A stretch of DNA of 64,000 nt from Deltaproteobacteria bacterium HGW-Deltaproteobacteria-18 (GCA_002841885.1 PHBE01000002.1:124001-188000), one strand, 5' to 3'; counted from the stretch's first letter, positions 17,190 through 30,157 are shown. Numbers and translations are program-made. Notes: generated by a model from the sequence alone, not told the origin.

Positions 17190-19292
17190 TTATATTAAAC
17201 CTTTTTCAGCCTGGGCCTGAATGGCCGTGATGGCTACGGTGTTTACGATATCGGCGACGGTGCAGCCGCGGCTCAAGTCGTTGACGGGCTTGTTGAGGCC
17301 CTGCAGAACCGGCCCAATGGCCACTGCGTTGGCGGCGCGCTGCACGGCCTTGTAGGTATTGTTGCCGGTGTTCAGGTCCGGGAAGATGAAGACCGTGGCC
17401 CGGCCGGCGACCTGGCTGCCAGGCAGCTTCTTGGCGCCGACTTCCGGATCGATGGCCGCGTCATACTGAAGCGGACCTTCAAGGAGCAGGTCCGGAGCCT
17501 TTTCGCGAGCGATGCGGGTGGCCTCGATGACCACGTCCACGTCTCCGCCCGCACCTGAGTCGCCGGTGGAATAGGAGAGCATGGCCACGCGCGGCTCAAC
17601 TCCGAAAATACGGGCCGTCTCGGCGGAGTTCATGGCAATCTCGGCCAGCTGCGGCGCGGTGGGGTTGGGATTCACGGCGCAGTCGCCGAAAACCAGGACG
17701 CGGTCTTTCAGGCACATCAGGAACACGCTCGACACGATGGACGCACCGGGCTTGGTCTTGATGATCTGAAATGCGGGACGGATGGTATGGGCAGTGGTGT
17801 TGATGGCGCCGGAAACCATGCCGTCGGCCTGGCCCTTGAAGACCATCATGGTGCCGTAATAGGTCGGATCGACCATGCAGTCGCAGGCCACTTCCTTGGA
17901 CACGCCCTTCTTCTTGCGCAGTTCCATGAAGGTGGAGACGTAATCGCCATATTCAGGGGACGTGGCCGGATCGATGATGTTCACGCCGGTCAGGCTGAGC
18001 CCCAGCTGGGAAGTCATGGATGCGATGGCCTTGGGATCGCCGAGAATGGTCAGGTCGACCACGCCGCGTCGCAGCAGGATGTCGGCGGCACGCAGGATAC
18101 GGTCATCGCCGCCTTCGGGCAGAACAATATGCTGCTTGTGGCGCTTGGCCTTCTCGATGAGTCCGTACTCGAACATTTGCGGAGTGACCTTGGTCGATTT
18201 TCTTGTATCGAGACGTTGCCTGAGTTCGTCCGTAGCCACGTTCTCTTCGAACACGCCGAGGGCGGAGGCGATCTTCTTCTGATCGCCCGGTTCGATCTTG
18301 CCGTACATGTTGTACAGGCGGCGTGCGGTCTGGAAGGTGGCTTCCTTGCCGAGCAATACGGGCACGGGCACGCCGGTCCATCCGTCGATGAGCCGGGCCA
18401 CGCTCTTGCCGGGGGCGATGCCGCCGGTCAGCAGGATACCGGAGATGTCGGGATAGGATGACGACTGCCGCGAGGCCAGACTGCTGACGATGATGTCCGA
18501 GCGGTCGCCGGGGGTGACCACCAGGCTGCCGCGCTCTATGTAATTGAGGAAATTTTCGATCTGCATGGCGGCCACGACGATGTCGTCGACCTGTGTGCCC
18601 AGATTCTCCTTGCCGTAAAGCACTTCCGCACCAACCCACTTCATGACGTCACCCACCGTGGGCTTGCCCAGAATGGCAACCTCGGGGATGATGTAGAGAA
18701 GCATGTCGGGCTTGTTCATGGACTTCTTGAGCGCGATGCGCAGGGCTTCGCGGTCCGGGACGTCGGTGCGGTTAATGACCACGCCGAGAATGTCCACGGC
18801 CTTGTCGGCAAAGGATTCCACCGCAAGCTTGGTTGTGCTTATGATCTCGTGCTCGGTCTTCTGGCAGGCGTTGGAGATGACCAGAAGCGGGCTGCCCAGG
18901 TTGGCGGCGATGTCGGCGTTGATGTCGAACTCGAACGCGGGGCTGGTGCCCTCGAAATCCGTGCCTTCAAGCAGCACGAAATCGCACTTGCTTTCCAGCT
19001 CCTTGTATTTGTTGATGATCTTCTCAATCAACAAGGAATGCTGACCCGCATTGACCAACTCCTTGGCCTGCTGCATGGTCAGGGCGTAGGTCTCGCTGTA
19101 CTGCAGGCCCAGATAGAACTGGGACAGGACAAGATCGATATCGTGGTCCTTGCGGTCAGGCACATCGTTGATGATGGGTCTGAAAAAACCGACACGCCGG
19201 ATGTCGCGCAGGAGCATTTGCATGACGCCCAGAACGATGGCTGATTTTCCGCTTCGAGATTCCGTTGCCGTTATGTATAGATTTCTGGCCAT
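17190..19292 (-). CDS. pta: Phosphate acetyltransferase (long, BioD-DRTGG-PTA type)
   Basis: Pta converts acetyl-CoA and phosphate to acetyl phosphate and CoA. The 700-residue form has three parts: an N-terminal P-loop BioD-like domain (ITATESRSGKSAIVLG, residues about 1-210), a DRTGG-type regulatory domain (about 215-340, SGILLTGGIAPGKSV) and the catalytic PTA_PTB domain (about 375-700, HIVLPEGGDDRIL, GMVSGAINTTAHTIRPAFQIIKT and the GD(S)GAGGDVD loop). This is the long type found in enteric bacteria and Desulfovibrio. It lies between the lactate dehydrogenase Fe-S gene (214 bp upstream) and ackA. The longer upstream gap leaves room for a separate promoter. Confidence 0.96.
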   Translation of the reverse strand: MARNLYITATESRSGKSAIVLGVMQMLLRDIRRVGFFRPIINDVPDRKDHDIDLVLSQFYLGLQYSETYALTMQQAKELVNAGQHSLLIEKIINKYKELESKCDFVLLEGTDFEGTSPAFEFDINADIAANLGSPLLVISNACQKTEHEIISTTKLAVESFADKAVDILGVVINRTDVPDREALRIALKKSMNKPDMLLYIIPEVAILGKPTVGDVMKWVGAEVLYGKENLGTQVDDIVVAAMQIENFLNYIERGSLVVTPGDRSDIIVSSLASRQSSSYPDISGILLTGGIAPGKSVARLIDGWTGVPVPVLLGKEATFQTARRLYNMYGKIEPGDQKKIASALGVFEENVATDELRQRLDTRKSTKVTPQMFEYGLIEKAKRHKQHIVLPEGGDDRILRAADILLRRGVVDLTILGDPKAIASMTSQLGLSLTGVNIIDPATSPEYGDYVSTFMELRKKKGVSKEVACDCMVDPTYYGTMMVFKGQADGMVSGAINTTAHTIRPAFQIIKTKPGASIVSSVFLMCLKDRVLVFGDCAVNPNPTAPQLAEIAMNSAETARIFGVEPRVAMLSYSTGDSGAGGDVDVVIEATRIAREKAPDLLLEGPLQYDAAIDPEVGAKKLPGSQVAGRATVFIFPDLNTGNNTYKAVQRAANAVAIGPVLQGLNKPVNDLSRGCTVADIVNTVAITAIQAQAEKGLI

Positions 19293-19506
19293 AGTGCTTC
19301 CCTTGAAAGCCGGTTTTTTCTCGGGCGCGCACCGAGAGTGATTCGCGGCGACCCGTCAAATTGGTTGGTTACACAATCCGCATACCTGTGAAAAAAAGAG
19401 ACCGATTAGTCAATGCCTTTTTTTCAACCGAATTTCAACCAACTGCATTAATAATCGAAAAGGCGCCGACGCCGGGGAAAGCCCCCCGCGCCGACGCCGT
19501 GTCTCA

Positions 19507-20796
19507 TTAAAGCGTTTCCGCGTAGATTTCCATAACGTGTTTGACTGCGATCTGATCCTTGTGCTGGGAAAGCATGTCGGAAATCTGCAGCATGCACGCC
19601 GGGCAACCGGTTGCCACTACCTGGGCTCCGGAGGCGACAATGTTGTCGCGTTTCTGGGCTCCGATATCCTTGGAGACCTTGTAGTGCTGCAGGTTGAAGC
19701 TGCCGCCGCAACCGCAGCAGCGGTCGGCATCAGCCATCTCGACAAATTCCATGTTCGGATTGGTCTTCAAAAGAGCGCGGGGCTGTTCGGAAACCTTCAT
19801 GGATTTTTTAAGATGGCAGGGATCATGGTACGTGACCTTGGTTCCGTGGCCGCTGACAGGCATGGAGACCTTCAGCACGTCAACCATGAACTGATTCACG
19901 TCCATGACCTTGGCCGACATGGCCGCGATGCGATCCTGCATGCTCTGGGTCTTGTCCCCGGACATGAGCGGCCACAGCTCGTGCATGGTCGCCGTACAGG
20001 TGGCGCAGGCAGTGAGCAGATAATCGAAGTTCTCTTTTTCGAAAATCTCCAGATTGCGTTTCACAAGCTTGTCGAAAGACCCCTTGTCGCCCGAAGCCAG
20101 CGCCGGGATGCCGCAGCACGCCTGCCCTGCCGGCATGTAGATGCCCACTTCGTGATGGGTCAAGGCCTTGAGTACAGCCTGGCCGACCTGCGGGAATATC
20201 TTGTCGACGACGCAGCCCGGGAAAAAGGCCACTCGATATCCGCTCTTGCCGGGACGGGTGTTGCGGGACGGCTCCAGCTTGCGCAGCGACTTCTTGGCCA
20301 GAGGCATGAAATGCCGGCCGTCGATGACCGCAAGATCAATGCGGGAACAGGACGACCCGATGACTTCGTTCGCGGACTTGGTAAACACGCCCTGGAACTT
20401 GGAAGCCAGGTCCATGACTGAATTGAAAACGCCAGGCTTGGTCAGAAGTCCCTGGAAAATGGCCTTCTTGACCGCGGGCAACCCCATGTACGTATTCACG
20501 ATGACGCGAGCTTTCAGGAATATGTCCAGCACCTTCACGCCGCTGGGACAGTTCGCCGCGCATGAACCGCACAGCAGGCACATGTTGAGCTTGTCCTGAA
20601 CGCCTTCGGGATCCTTGATCATTTCATGGGACAGGTTTTCCAGGAGCGCGATCTTGCCCCGGGCCACGTCGCCCTCATTCATGGTTTCGGCAAAAACCGG
20701 GCAAACAGCCTGGCACATGCCGCACTTCATGCACGCGACCATCTGGTCGTCGAGTTCATGCAGCATTTTGGCCAGTTGATGAACGTCTGCAGTCAT
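19507..20796 (-). CDS. D-lactate dehydrogenase, iron-sulfur subunit (GlcF/LldE-like)
   Basis: The 429-residue protein passes electrons from the flavin subunit to the membrane or other carriers. It has two 4Fe-4S motifs (CMKCGMCQAVCP and CLLCGSCAANCP, residues about 23-85) and two CCG domains (FFPGCVVDKIFPQ...QACCGIP and YHDPCHLKKS...RCCGCGGSF). The start at 20796 (MTADVHQ) lies 2 bp after the stop of the FAD subunit gene and is preferred over an open-frame extension of 37 codons. The pair corresponds by order and content to the main lactate dehydrogenase of Desulfovibrio. Confidence 0.93.
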   Translation of the reverse strand: MTADVHQLAKMLHELDDQMVACMKCGMCQAVCPVFAETMNEGDVARGKIALLENLSHEMIKDPEGVQDKLNMCLLCGSCAANCPSGVKVLDIFLKARVIVNTYMGLPAVKKAIFQGLLTKPGVFNSVMDLASKFQGVFTKSANEVIGSSCSRIDLAVIDGRHFMPLAKKSLRKLEPSRNTRPGKSGYRVAFFPGCVVDKIFPQVGQAVLKALTHHEVGIYMPAGQACCGIPALASGDKGSFDKLVKRNLEIFEKENFDYLLTACATCTATMHELWPLMSGDKTQSMQDRIAAMSAKVMDVNQFMVDVLKVSMPVSGHGTKVTYHDPCHLKKSMKVSEQPRALLKTNPNMEFVEMADADRCCGCGGSFNLQHYKVSKDIGAQKRDNIVASGAQVVATGCPACMLQISDMLSQHKDQIAVKHVMEIYAETL

Positions 20797-20798
20797 GA

Positions 20799-22187
20799 CT
20801 AGCCTCCGATGATTTTGCCGGGATTGAGCAGGTAGTTGGGATCCACCGCTTTCTTGAGCCTGCGCGAGTAAATGATGGTCGCCTTGGAAGTTTCCTTCTC
20901 CAGCCACTTGGACTTGGCCGTGCCGATGCCGTGTTCGCCGGACAGGGTGCCGCCCAGAGACAGGGCCACGTCGAAGATCTCGTCCACAGCCAGCTCCACG
21001 CGATGGAATTCTTCCTTGTCGCGCTTGTCGGTCAGGATGGTCGGGTGCAGATTGCCGTCACCGGCATGTCCGAAGGTGCCGATCTGCAGCTTGTACTTGG
21101 CGCCGATGTTATTGATGGCCGTGATCATGGCCGGAATCTGGCTGCGCGGCACGGTGGCGTCTTCAAGGACGGTGGTCGGACGGGCGCGAGCCAAAGCAGG
21201 CAAAGCGTTGCGGCGGGCTTCCCAGAGCTTGTTCTTCTCGGCGGCGTCCTTGGCCATCTGCACGCGTTTGGCGCCGTTCTTCTTGCAGATATCGAGAACC
21301 TTTTCGGCGTCGTCCTCGACCAGGGCGATGTGGCCTCCGTCGACCTCGATCAGCAGAATGGCGGCAGCGTCACGGGGCAGGCCGGCCTTGGTGAAATCCT
21401 CGACGTAATTGATGGTCGCGTTGTCGAGAAGCTCCAGAGTACAGGGAACGATCTTGTTGGCGATGATGGACGCGACCGTTTCGGAAGCTTTGGCGATGTC
21501 GTCGAATTCGGCGAGCATGGCCTTGGAGGCGACCGGCGGCGGAACGAGCTTCAGGATGATCTCGTCGAAGACGCCAAGCGTCCCTTCGGAACCGACCATG
21601 AGTTGGGCGATATTGAGACCCGTGACGCATTTGACGGTCTTGCCGCCGGATTTGATGTATTCGCCCTCGGCGTTCCAGAAATTGACGCCCATGACGTAGT
21701 CTTTGGTCACGCCGTATTTGAGACCACGCAGACCGCCCGCGTTCTCGGCGACGTTGCCGCCAAGGGTGGACACGGCCTGGGAGCCCGGATCGGGCGGATA
21801 GAACAGGCCGCGCTTGGCCACTTCGGCCGCGAACTTGGCGGTGACGGCGCCGGGCTGAACCACGGCGTAGAGATCCTGTTCGTTGATTTCCAAAATTTTA
21901 TTGAGACCGTTGGTCAGGATGACGACGCCATGTTCCTTGGTGGGAATGGTGCCGCCGCTCAGGTTGGTTCCGGCGCCGCGAACGGTCATGGGCAGCTTGT
22001 TCTCGTTGCACAAGGCCACGGTTCTACCCAGCTGCTCGCTGTTTGTCGGACGCAGGACCAGCTCCGGGATGACCGCGTCAAGCACTGCGGCATCATATGA
22101 ATAGGAGTGCCGGTCGGACTCGCTATCGAGGACATTTTCTTTGCCCAACAGGGTCTTGAACTCAGTGAGCAGACTCGTCGAAATCAT
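20799..22187 (-). CDS. D-lactate dehydrogenase, FAD-binding subunit (GlcD/Dld-like)
   Basis: This subunit oxidises lactate to pyruvate. The 462-residue product has the FAD-binding type 4 fold in its first half (PMTVRGAGTNLSGGTIP, QPGAVTAKFA, DPGSQAVSTLGGNVAENAGG and GSEGTLGVFDEIILKLVP) and the FAD-oxidase C domain with catalytic or metal-binding features in the second (TFGHAGDGNLHP and LSGEHGIGTAK). Genes of this type accept lactate or glycolate. The place between the lactate permease and the matching Fe-S subunit makes lactate the likely substrate. The D stereospecificity is inferred from the Desulfovibrio counterpart. Confidence 0.94.
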   Translation of the reverse strand: MISTSLLTEFKTLLGKENVLDSESDRHSYSYDAAVLDAVIPELVLRPTNSEQLGRTVALCNENKLPMTVRGAGTNLSGGTIPTKEHGVVILTNGLNKILEINEQDLYAVVQPGAVTAKFAAEVAKRGLFYPPDPGSQAVSTLGGNVAENAGGLRGLKYGVTKDYVMGVNFWNAEGEYIKSGGKTVKCVTGLNIAQLMVGSEGTLGVFDEIILKLVPPPVASKAMLAEFDDIAKASETVASIIANKIVPCTLELLDNATINYVEDFTKAGLPRDAAAILLIEVDGGHIALVEDDAEKVLDICKKNGAKRVQMAKDAAEKNKLWEARRNALPALARARPTTVLEDATVPRSQIPAMITAINNIGAKYKLQIGTFGHAGDGNLHPTILTDKRDKEEFHRVELAVDEIFDVALSLGGTLSGEHGIGTAKSKWLEKETSKATIIYSRRLKKAVDPNYLLNPGKIIGG

Positions 22188-22229
22188 TATTCTCTCCTTG
22201 CGTGAGATTCTTATGGATTCTCATGAAAT

Positions 22230-22266
22230 GCGGTCCCGAAAGCCTTGCGCGAACTTTCGGGACCGC
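22230..22266 (-). promoter_or_regulatory. Intercistronic hairpin between lctP and lactate dehydrogenase genes
   Basis: A perfect 13-bp stem (GCGGTCCCGAAAG / CTTTCGGGACCGC, arms 22230-22242 and 22254-22266) with an 11-nt loop lies between the lactate dehydrogenase start and the permease stop. No T-run follows, so it is more likely an mRNA stabiliser, a processing site or a partial block than a terminator. Confidence 0.65.
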
Positions 22267-22274
22267 CTGATGAC

Positions 22275-23987
22275 TTAGAACAGATGCGGCAGGAAGACGA
22301 AGCTCATGAGGCTGGCGATGATGCCTACGACAACGCCGTAGAGCAGGAAGGGCCAGAAGGTGCGCTTCAGGATCATGCCTTCGCGGCCGATGAGGCCGGT
22401 AACGGCGCAGACAGCCACGATGTTGTGGATGCAGACCATGTTGCCCATGGCGCCACCGACGACCTGAGCGGCCACGATGATCTGACGGGGCAGCTCAAGC
22501 TGCTGGGCAACGCCCCACTGGAATTCAGCGAACAGAAGGTCGGAGACCGTGTTCGAACCAGTGATGAACGCACCCAGGCCGCCGACATAGGAAGCCAGCA
22601 TCGGCCAGGCGTTGCCCGCGAAAGCGGCAACGGTCTTGGCCATGGCCAGGGGCATGGAGGGGTAGCTGTTGGGATTCAGGACTACATCTGCCACACCGGA
22701 ACCGCGGAAGATGGAAACCAGGGCAACGGCTGCGAACAGGGCGATGGTCGGGGCCTTCATCTTGACGAAGGACTCGGTCCAGGCCTGCTTGACCGCAGAA
22801 CCCTTCATGCCATGGATCATGATGGTCAGCAGTGCGACCAGCATGAAAGGAATGGTGCCAGGCAGATACAGGTAGTCGATGGAGGCCGAAACGCCCGTGT
22901 AGCCCAGGATGTCCGTGAAAGGCAGCTTCTGGGCGGCCAGGAGAGCCTTGAGGCCCAGTTCGGGGATGCGGGTCACGACCAGGATGGCGCCGATCAGGAT
23001 GTAGGGCAGCCATGCCTTGAACTGGCTCATGTGGGGCTTGAACTCGGTATTGGTGGACGTGGCGATGGTGCCTGTCCATTCAGCGTCCCAGGTGGACTGA
23101 GGACCGAAATCCCAGCTTTCCTTGGGCACGCAGAAACCGGCCTTGGCTCCGGCCACGATGATTCCGAGGCCAACAAGACCACCGATCAGGGACGGGAATT
23201 CAGGGCCGACCAACCAAGCGAAGGTCAGGTAAGGAACAATGAATGCCACAGAGGCGAAAACACAGAACTGCCAGGCGGCGAAGCCTTCGGACCAGGACTT
23301 GTTCTTGCCGAAGAAGCGGGTCAAAAAGCCGAGCATGAAGATGGGCAGGATGAAGATCATGGGACCATGCATGACGGTCGCCCACTGGCCGATAACCTTG
23401 GCAAAAGTGCCGAAATCGACAAAGTTCAAACCGGGGGTGCCGGCTTCGACGGCCGTCTTGGCGAGCGGTCCGAGGAACTTGAGGCCGACAAGAATGGGAG
23501 TTCCGACCGCGCCGAAAGATACGGGGAAGGAGTTGAAGACCAGGCAGATGACCGCAGCGGCCAGGGGCGGGAAGCCCAAGGACAGCAAGAGCGGAGCAGC
23601 CAGTGCGGCAGGCGTGCCGAAACCGGCCGCGCCTTCGATGAAGGCTGCGAACATGAAGCCGATGATGATGGCCTGGATGCGCTTGTCACGGCTGATGCCC
23701 TGCATCCCGTACTGAATGGTTTCCATTCCGCCTGAATATTTCAGGGTGTACAGGATGATGATCGCGCCAAACACGATGATCAAAACACCGACGGCGACAA
23801 CAATACCCTGAAGCGACAGAGCCGCGACATAACCGACCGGCAGATTCCACGCGAAAATTGCGCCAAGAGCACATACAAGCCATGCAAGGGGCATGGCTTT
23901 CGTAGACGGCCAGCGCATACCGACCATCAGGACAAGAGCCACCAAAATGGGCAACAGAGCCACCATTGCCAAGACAGGAATTGACAT
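22275..23987 (-). CDS. lctP: Lactate permease (LctP family)
   Basis: This inner-membrane carrier imports lactate, probably with protons. The 570-residue protein is almost all hydrophobic segments (about 13-14 helices), starting MSIPVLAMVALLPILVALVLMV. Family motifs include SGGMETIQYGMQ, FIEGAAGFGTPAALAAPLL, FNSFPVSFGAVGTPI, ITGSNTVSDLLFAEFQWGVA and VVGGAMGNMVCIHNIVAV. The start at 23987 has GGAGG 7 bp upstream and is preferred to an ATG 4 codons earlier that overlaps this site. It lies between the pyruvate oxidoreductase and lactate dehydrogenase genes, separated from each by a strong hairpin. Confidence 0.96.
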   Translation of the reverse strand: MSIPVLAMVALLPILVALVLMVGMRWPSTKAMPLAWLVCALGAIFAWNLPVGYVAALSLQGIVVAVGVLIIVFGAIIILYTLKYSGGMETIQYGMQGISRDKRIQAIIIGFMFAAFIEGAAGFGTPAALAAPLLLSLGFPPLAAAVICLVFNSFPVSFGAVGTPILVGLKFLGPLAKTAVEAGTPGLNFVDFGTFAKVIGQWATVMHGPMIFILPIFMLGFLTRFFGKNKSWSEGFAAWQFCVFASVAFIVPYLTFAWLVGPEFPSLIGGLVGLGIIVAGAKAGFCVPKESWDFGPQSTWDAEWTGTIATSTNTEFKPHMSQFKAWLPYILIGAILVVTRIPELGLKALLAAQKLPFTDILGYTGVSASIDYLYLPGTIPFMLVALLTIMIHGMKGSAVKQAWTESFVKMKAPTIALFAAVALVSIFRGSGVADVVLNPNSYPSMPLAMAKTVAAFAGNAWPMLASYVGGLGAFITGSNTVSDLLFAEFQWGVAQQLELPRQIIVAAQVVGGAMGNMVCIHNIVAVCAVTGLIGREGMILKRTFWPFLLYGVVVGIIASLMSFVFLPHLF

Positions 23988-24018
23988 ATCTCCCTCCAAT
24001 AAAACTGATGAATGGACC

Positions 24019-24054
24019 GCCGGTCCGAAAGGGACCCCACCCTTTCGGACCGGC
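24019..24054 (-). promoter_or_regulatory. Intercistronic hairpin between por and lctP
   Basis: A perfect 15-bp stem (GCCGGTCCGAAAGGG / CCCTTTCGGACCGGC, arms 24019-24033 and 24040-24054) with a 6-nt loop begins 13 bp after the pyruvate oxidoreductase stop. It lacks a T-run. Its core GGTCCGAAAG resembles that of the hairpin at 22230-22266. Confidence 0.65.
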
Positions 24055-24067
24055 AGCTTGCCTTTAC

Positions 24068-27742
<3,675 letters not shown>

Positions 27743-27785
27743 TCAAGCGATTTTGCAACGTTTTCTCGTGCTTCCGATCGCTTTA

Positions 27786-27801
27786 AACAAGTTTCGTGCC
27801 A
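27786..27801 (-). promoter_or_regulatory. Sigma54 promoter of the lactate operon
   Basis: Read on the minus strand the sequence is TGGCACGAAACTTGTT, a close match to the sigma54 consensus TGGCACG-N4-TTGC with correct spacing of the -24 and -12 elements. The expected start of transcription is near 27774, giving an untranslated leader of about 60 nt before por. Confidence 0.8.
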
Positions 27802-27884
27802 CGTAACAAAAACCGCCTAATTAACTGAAATAAAAGAAAATTATGAGACACAGATCTTATTTGTCATAGCCCCCCTTCCGGTTT

Positions 27885-27900
27885 GTCTGAAAAAAAAGAC
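27885..27900 (-). promoter_or_regulatory. Putative activator site 1 (inverted repeat)
   Basis: GTCTGAAAAAAAAGAC is a 16-bp imperfect version of the repeat GTCCG-N6-CGGAC found twice further upstream. It lies about 110 bp upstream of the predicted transcription start, a usual distance for a sigma54 activator. Confidence 0.5.
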
Positions 27901-28015
27901 AATATATATTTTTTCCTCGAAATAGCACGTTAGTACGGGAATGCAAACATACAACTTCAATCCGGTTAACGCGCTTAATTGGCTGGTTAATGGTTAAAAT
28001 CAGGCTTTTTGAATA

Positions 28016-28031
28016 GCGTCCGTTTTTTCGG
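28016..28031 (-). promoter_or_regulatory. Putative activator site 2 (inverted repeat)
   Basis: GTCCGTTTTTTCGGAC is a perfect inverted repeat with 5-bp arms and an AT spacer of six. It shares length and arms with site 3. It lies about 250 bp upstream of the predicted start. A reading as a terminator hairpin is possible but it lies far from any gene end. Confidence 0.55.
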
Positions 28032-28155
28032 ACAAAAAATCCGGCAAAAACCCAAATCATCCATCATCCACTTCGATTCGACGTTCAATGACGAACGTCT
28101 CCCCCTGCCACCGGGCCTCCACAGGTGTCCCGGATCACGAATTGGGCCTGCGGGA

Positions 28156-28171
28156 CTGTCCGATTTTTCGG
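28156..28171 (-). promoter_or_regulatory. Putative activator site 3 (inverted repeat)
   Basis: GTCCGATTTTTCGGAC is a perfect inverted repeat of the same design as site 2 (GTCCG-N6-CGGAC), about 140 bp away from it. The coordinate is accurate to a base or two. Confidence 0.55.
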
Positions 28172-28559
28172 ACTCAAGATGATCTGACGAGTGTATTACA
28201 ATTTGATTGACTAAACAACCATTTTTCTTCAGTCTTGCTTCGTGGACAGTCCGGACGCGCCTTGAGCGACCGAATCCCAAGGGCCTGCGGATGTTTCAAA
28301 TGAGCAAAATCGTATCAACCTGACGCGGACAGTGTTTCAAATTTGCACAACAACTTGCATGAAACATTACACGTCGGCAACGAAATAACAAAACGCTCTC
28401 AGGTTGCAACATACCGAGAAAACAAGTTTATTTTGGATTCATACAGGACCGGCACACAAATTTTCAAGATCGTTGGCAGCAATTTTGCACAATAAATTAA
28501 CCAAGCAGCTTGCCAGGAAGGTAAAAACTGCTTTATATATAGTTATCTGGAGGTTTCAA

Positions 28560-28763
28560 ATGAAAGGAAAAAGCATAACAAAAAATGGCGTGATTCGAGG
28601 TTTGTCCCGAAACGAAACGATGCAGCTGTCACAGTTGCTGACCCCGATGCAAGAGCAGCGCATCAACGATGGCGACAGCGTTCTGGTCAAGACGGAATAT
28701 ATTGTAGATTCCTGGAAAGAATACTGGCTCGGCAAGGAGCAGGATGAAGAACAGGATTACTAG
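28560..28763 (+). CDS. Small hypothetical protein (67 residues)
   Basis: The product is not recognised. It is acidic towards its end (KEQDEEQDY) and has no signal peptide, membrane segment or cysteine. The sequence RGLSRNETMQLSQLLTPMQEQRINDGDSVLVKTEY suggests a small alpha-helical cytoplasmic protein. The start is chosen because CTGGAGG lies 7 bp upstream; longer open-frame starts have no such site. The gene points away from por across the long control region and its stop overlaps the stop of the sigma54 activator gene by 3 bp. A gene at the same place, between the regulator and por, is expected from the Desulfovibrio cluster, so a role in lactate regulation is possible but only inferred. Confidence 0.65.
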   Translation: MKGKSITKNGVIRGLSRNETMQLSQLLTPMQEQRINDGDSVLVKTEYIVDSWKEYWLGKEQDEEQDY

Positions 28764-30157
28764 GCTTCGATATCGTGCTTCTTGAGCATGGCGTAAAGGT
28801 GCGATCTGGAAAGCCCTGAAACCGCCAGCATTTTCTGGATATCCTTGCCGTGGCTGCCCACGAGCCTGAGCAGATATTCCCTCTCCTTGGACGTTTTAAA
28901 GTCCTTCAACGTGGGCAGGGCCTCCTCCACTTCATTCAGCGCTTCCTCCGGCCCCGCTTCCCCATCCACTCTGCCCTTGCCTAATATGGTCTTGGCGACC
29001 CGAATACGCACCGCCTGAGGCAGGTGCTGGGCGTAGACCGTTTTCTCGGCTCCAGACAGCACAAAGGCCTGTTCTATGGTATTGAAAAGCTCGCGCACAT
29101 TGCCTGGCCATTCGTAGCGTTTGAGCATTTCGACCAGCTCCGGATCCATCTCCTTGATCGGAATGTTTCGTTGCCGACACAATTTGTCGATATGGTGACG
29201 GGCGAGGATGATCACGTCATCCTCGCGTTCGCGCAAGGCGGGCAGGTGCAGCTGAATGGTGTTTATGCGGTAGAAGAGATCCTGTCTGAACTCACCGGCC
29301 TTGACCATGGCCGCAAGGTCCCGGTTGGTGGCCGAAATGAGCCTGAAATCACTCTCCAATTCCTGATTCGACCCCACCGGCCTGAAGCGACGCTCCTGCA
29401 GGACGCGCAGGAAGGTCTTCTGCGCAGAAAGCGGCAACTCCCCGATTTCATCCAGAAAAAGGGTGCCCTGATCGGCAAGCTTGACCAGCCCGATCCTGTC
29501 CCGTGCGGCTCCCGTGAAGGAGCCCTTTGTGTGACCGAAGAGGATGCTCTCAAGCAGGGATTCGGTCAGGGAGGCACAGTCGACGACAACAAAAGCGCGC
29601 GCCGAGCGCAGGCTGTTGCGATGAATGGTGCGGGCCAGCAGTTCCTTGCCGGTTCCCGTCTCTCCGGTGACCAGCACGGTGGAGTCCGAACCGCTGGCCT
29701 GGGCGATGCGCTCGTAGCACTGGCGCATGACGCTGCTCTCCCCCACCACGTCTTTCAAATCCAGGGCCATGGCCTGCCCCATGGCTTGTTTTTCCTGACG
29801 GTAAGCAAGGGCCCGGTTCAAGGTTTCCTTGATCTGCTTGATGGGCGAGGGTTTGACCAGATAGTCCCAAACCCCGCCCTGGATGGCAAGTTCAGCCCCG
29901 TCAGGATCTCCCTGTCCCGTCAATACGATCACATCGGGGGGAACCTCGTGGTTGCGAATCTGCCCCAGGGCTTCAAGCCCGTTGCCGTCAGGAAGACGCA
30001 CATCGAGAAAAACCAGGTCGAATTCCAGGCTTTCCAGCCTAGCCAGCCCGTCTTTCAGGGTATGGGCGGCATGGCATTCGTGGCCGAGACGGAAAATAAG
30101 GCTCTCAAGCGTTTCGCAAACCTGCGGGTCATCGTCAATAATGAGTATCCTGGCCAT
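28760..30157 (-). CDS. lurR: Sigma54-dependent response regulator (LurR type)
   Basis: This 465-residue activator has a receiver domain (ILIIDDDPQV, phospho-acceptor Asp in LVFLDVRLPDG, Lys in YLVKPSP), a sigma54-interaction AAA domain (Walker A GETGTGKE, the sigma54-contact loop GSFTGA in place of GAFTGA, Walker B TLFLDEIGELP, R-finger region ALREREDDV) and a C-terminal Fis-type helix-turn-helix (KDIQKMLAVSGLSRSHLYAMLKKH). The start ATG at 30157 overlaps the kinase stop (TGATG); a GTG one codon earlier is also open. By position next to por and the lactate genes it matches LurR, the activator of lactate oxidation in Desulfovibrio. The sites at 27885-28171 are its likely targets. Confidence 0.85.
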   Translation of the reverse strand: MARILIIDDDPQVCETLESLIFRLGHECHAAHTLKDGLARLESLEFDLVFLDVRLPDGNGLEALGQIRNHEVPPDVIVLTGQGDPDGAELAIQGGVWDYLVKPSPIKQIKETLNRALAYRQEKQAMGQAMALDLKDVVGESSVMRQCYERIAQASGSDSTVLVTGETGTGKELLARTIHRNSLRSARAFVVVDCASLTESLLESILFGHTKGSFTGAARDRIGLVKLADQGTLFLDEIGELPLSAQKTFLRVLQERRFRPVGSNQELESDFRLISATNRDLAAMVKAGEFRQDLFYRINTIQLHLPALREREDDVIILARHHIDKLCRQRNIPIKEMDPELVEMLKRYEWPGNVRELFNTIEQAFVLSGAEKTVYAQHLPQAVRIRVAKTILGKGRVDGEAGPEEALNEVEEALPTLKDFKTSKEREYLLRLVGSHGKDIQKMLAVSGLSRSHLYAMLKKHDIEA

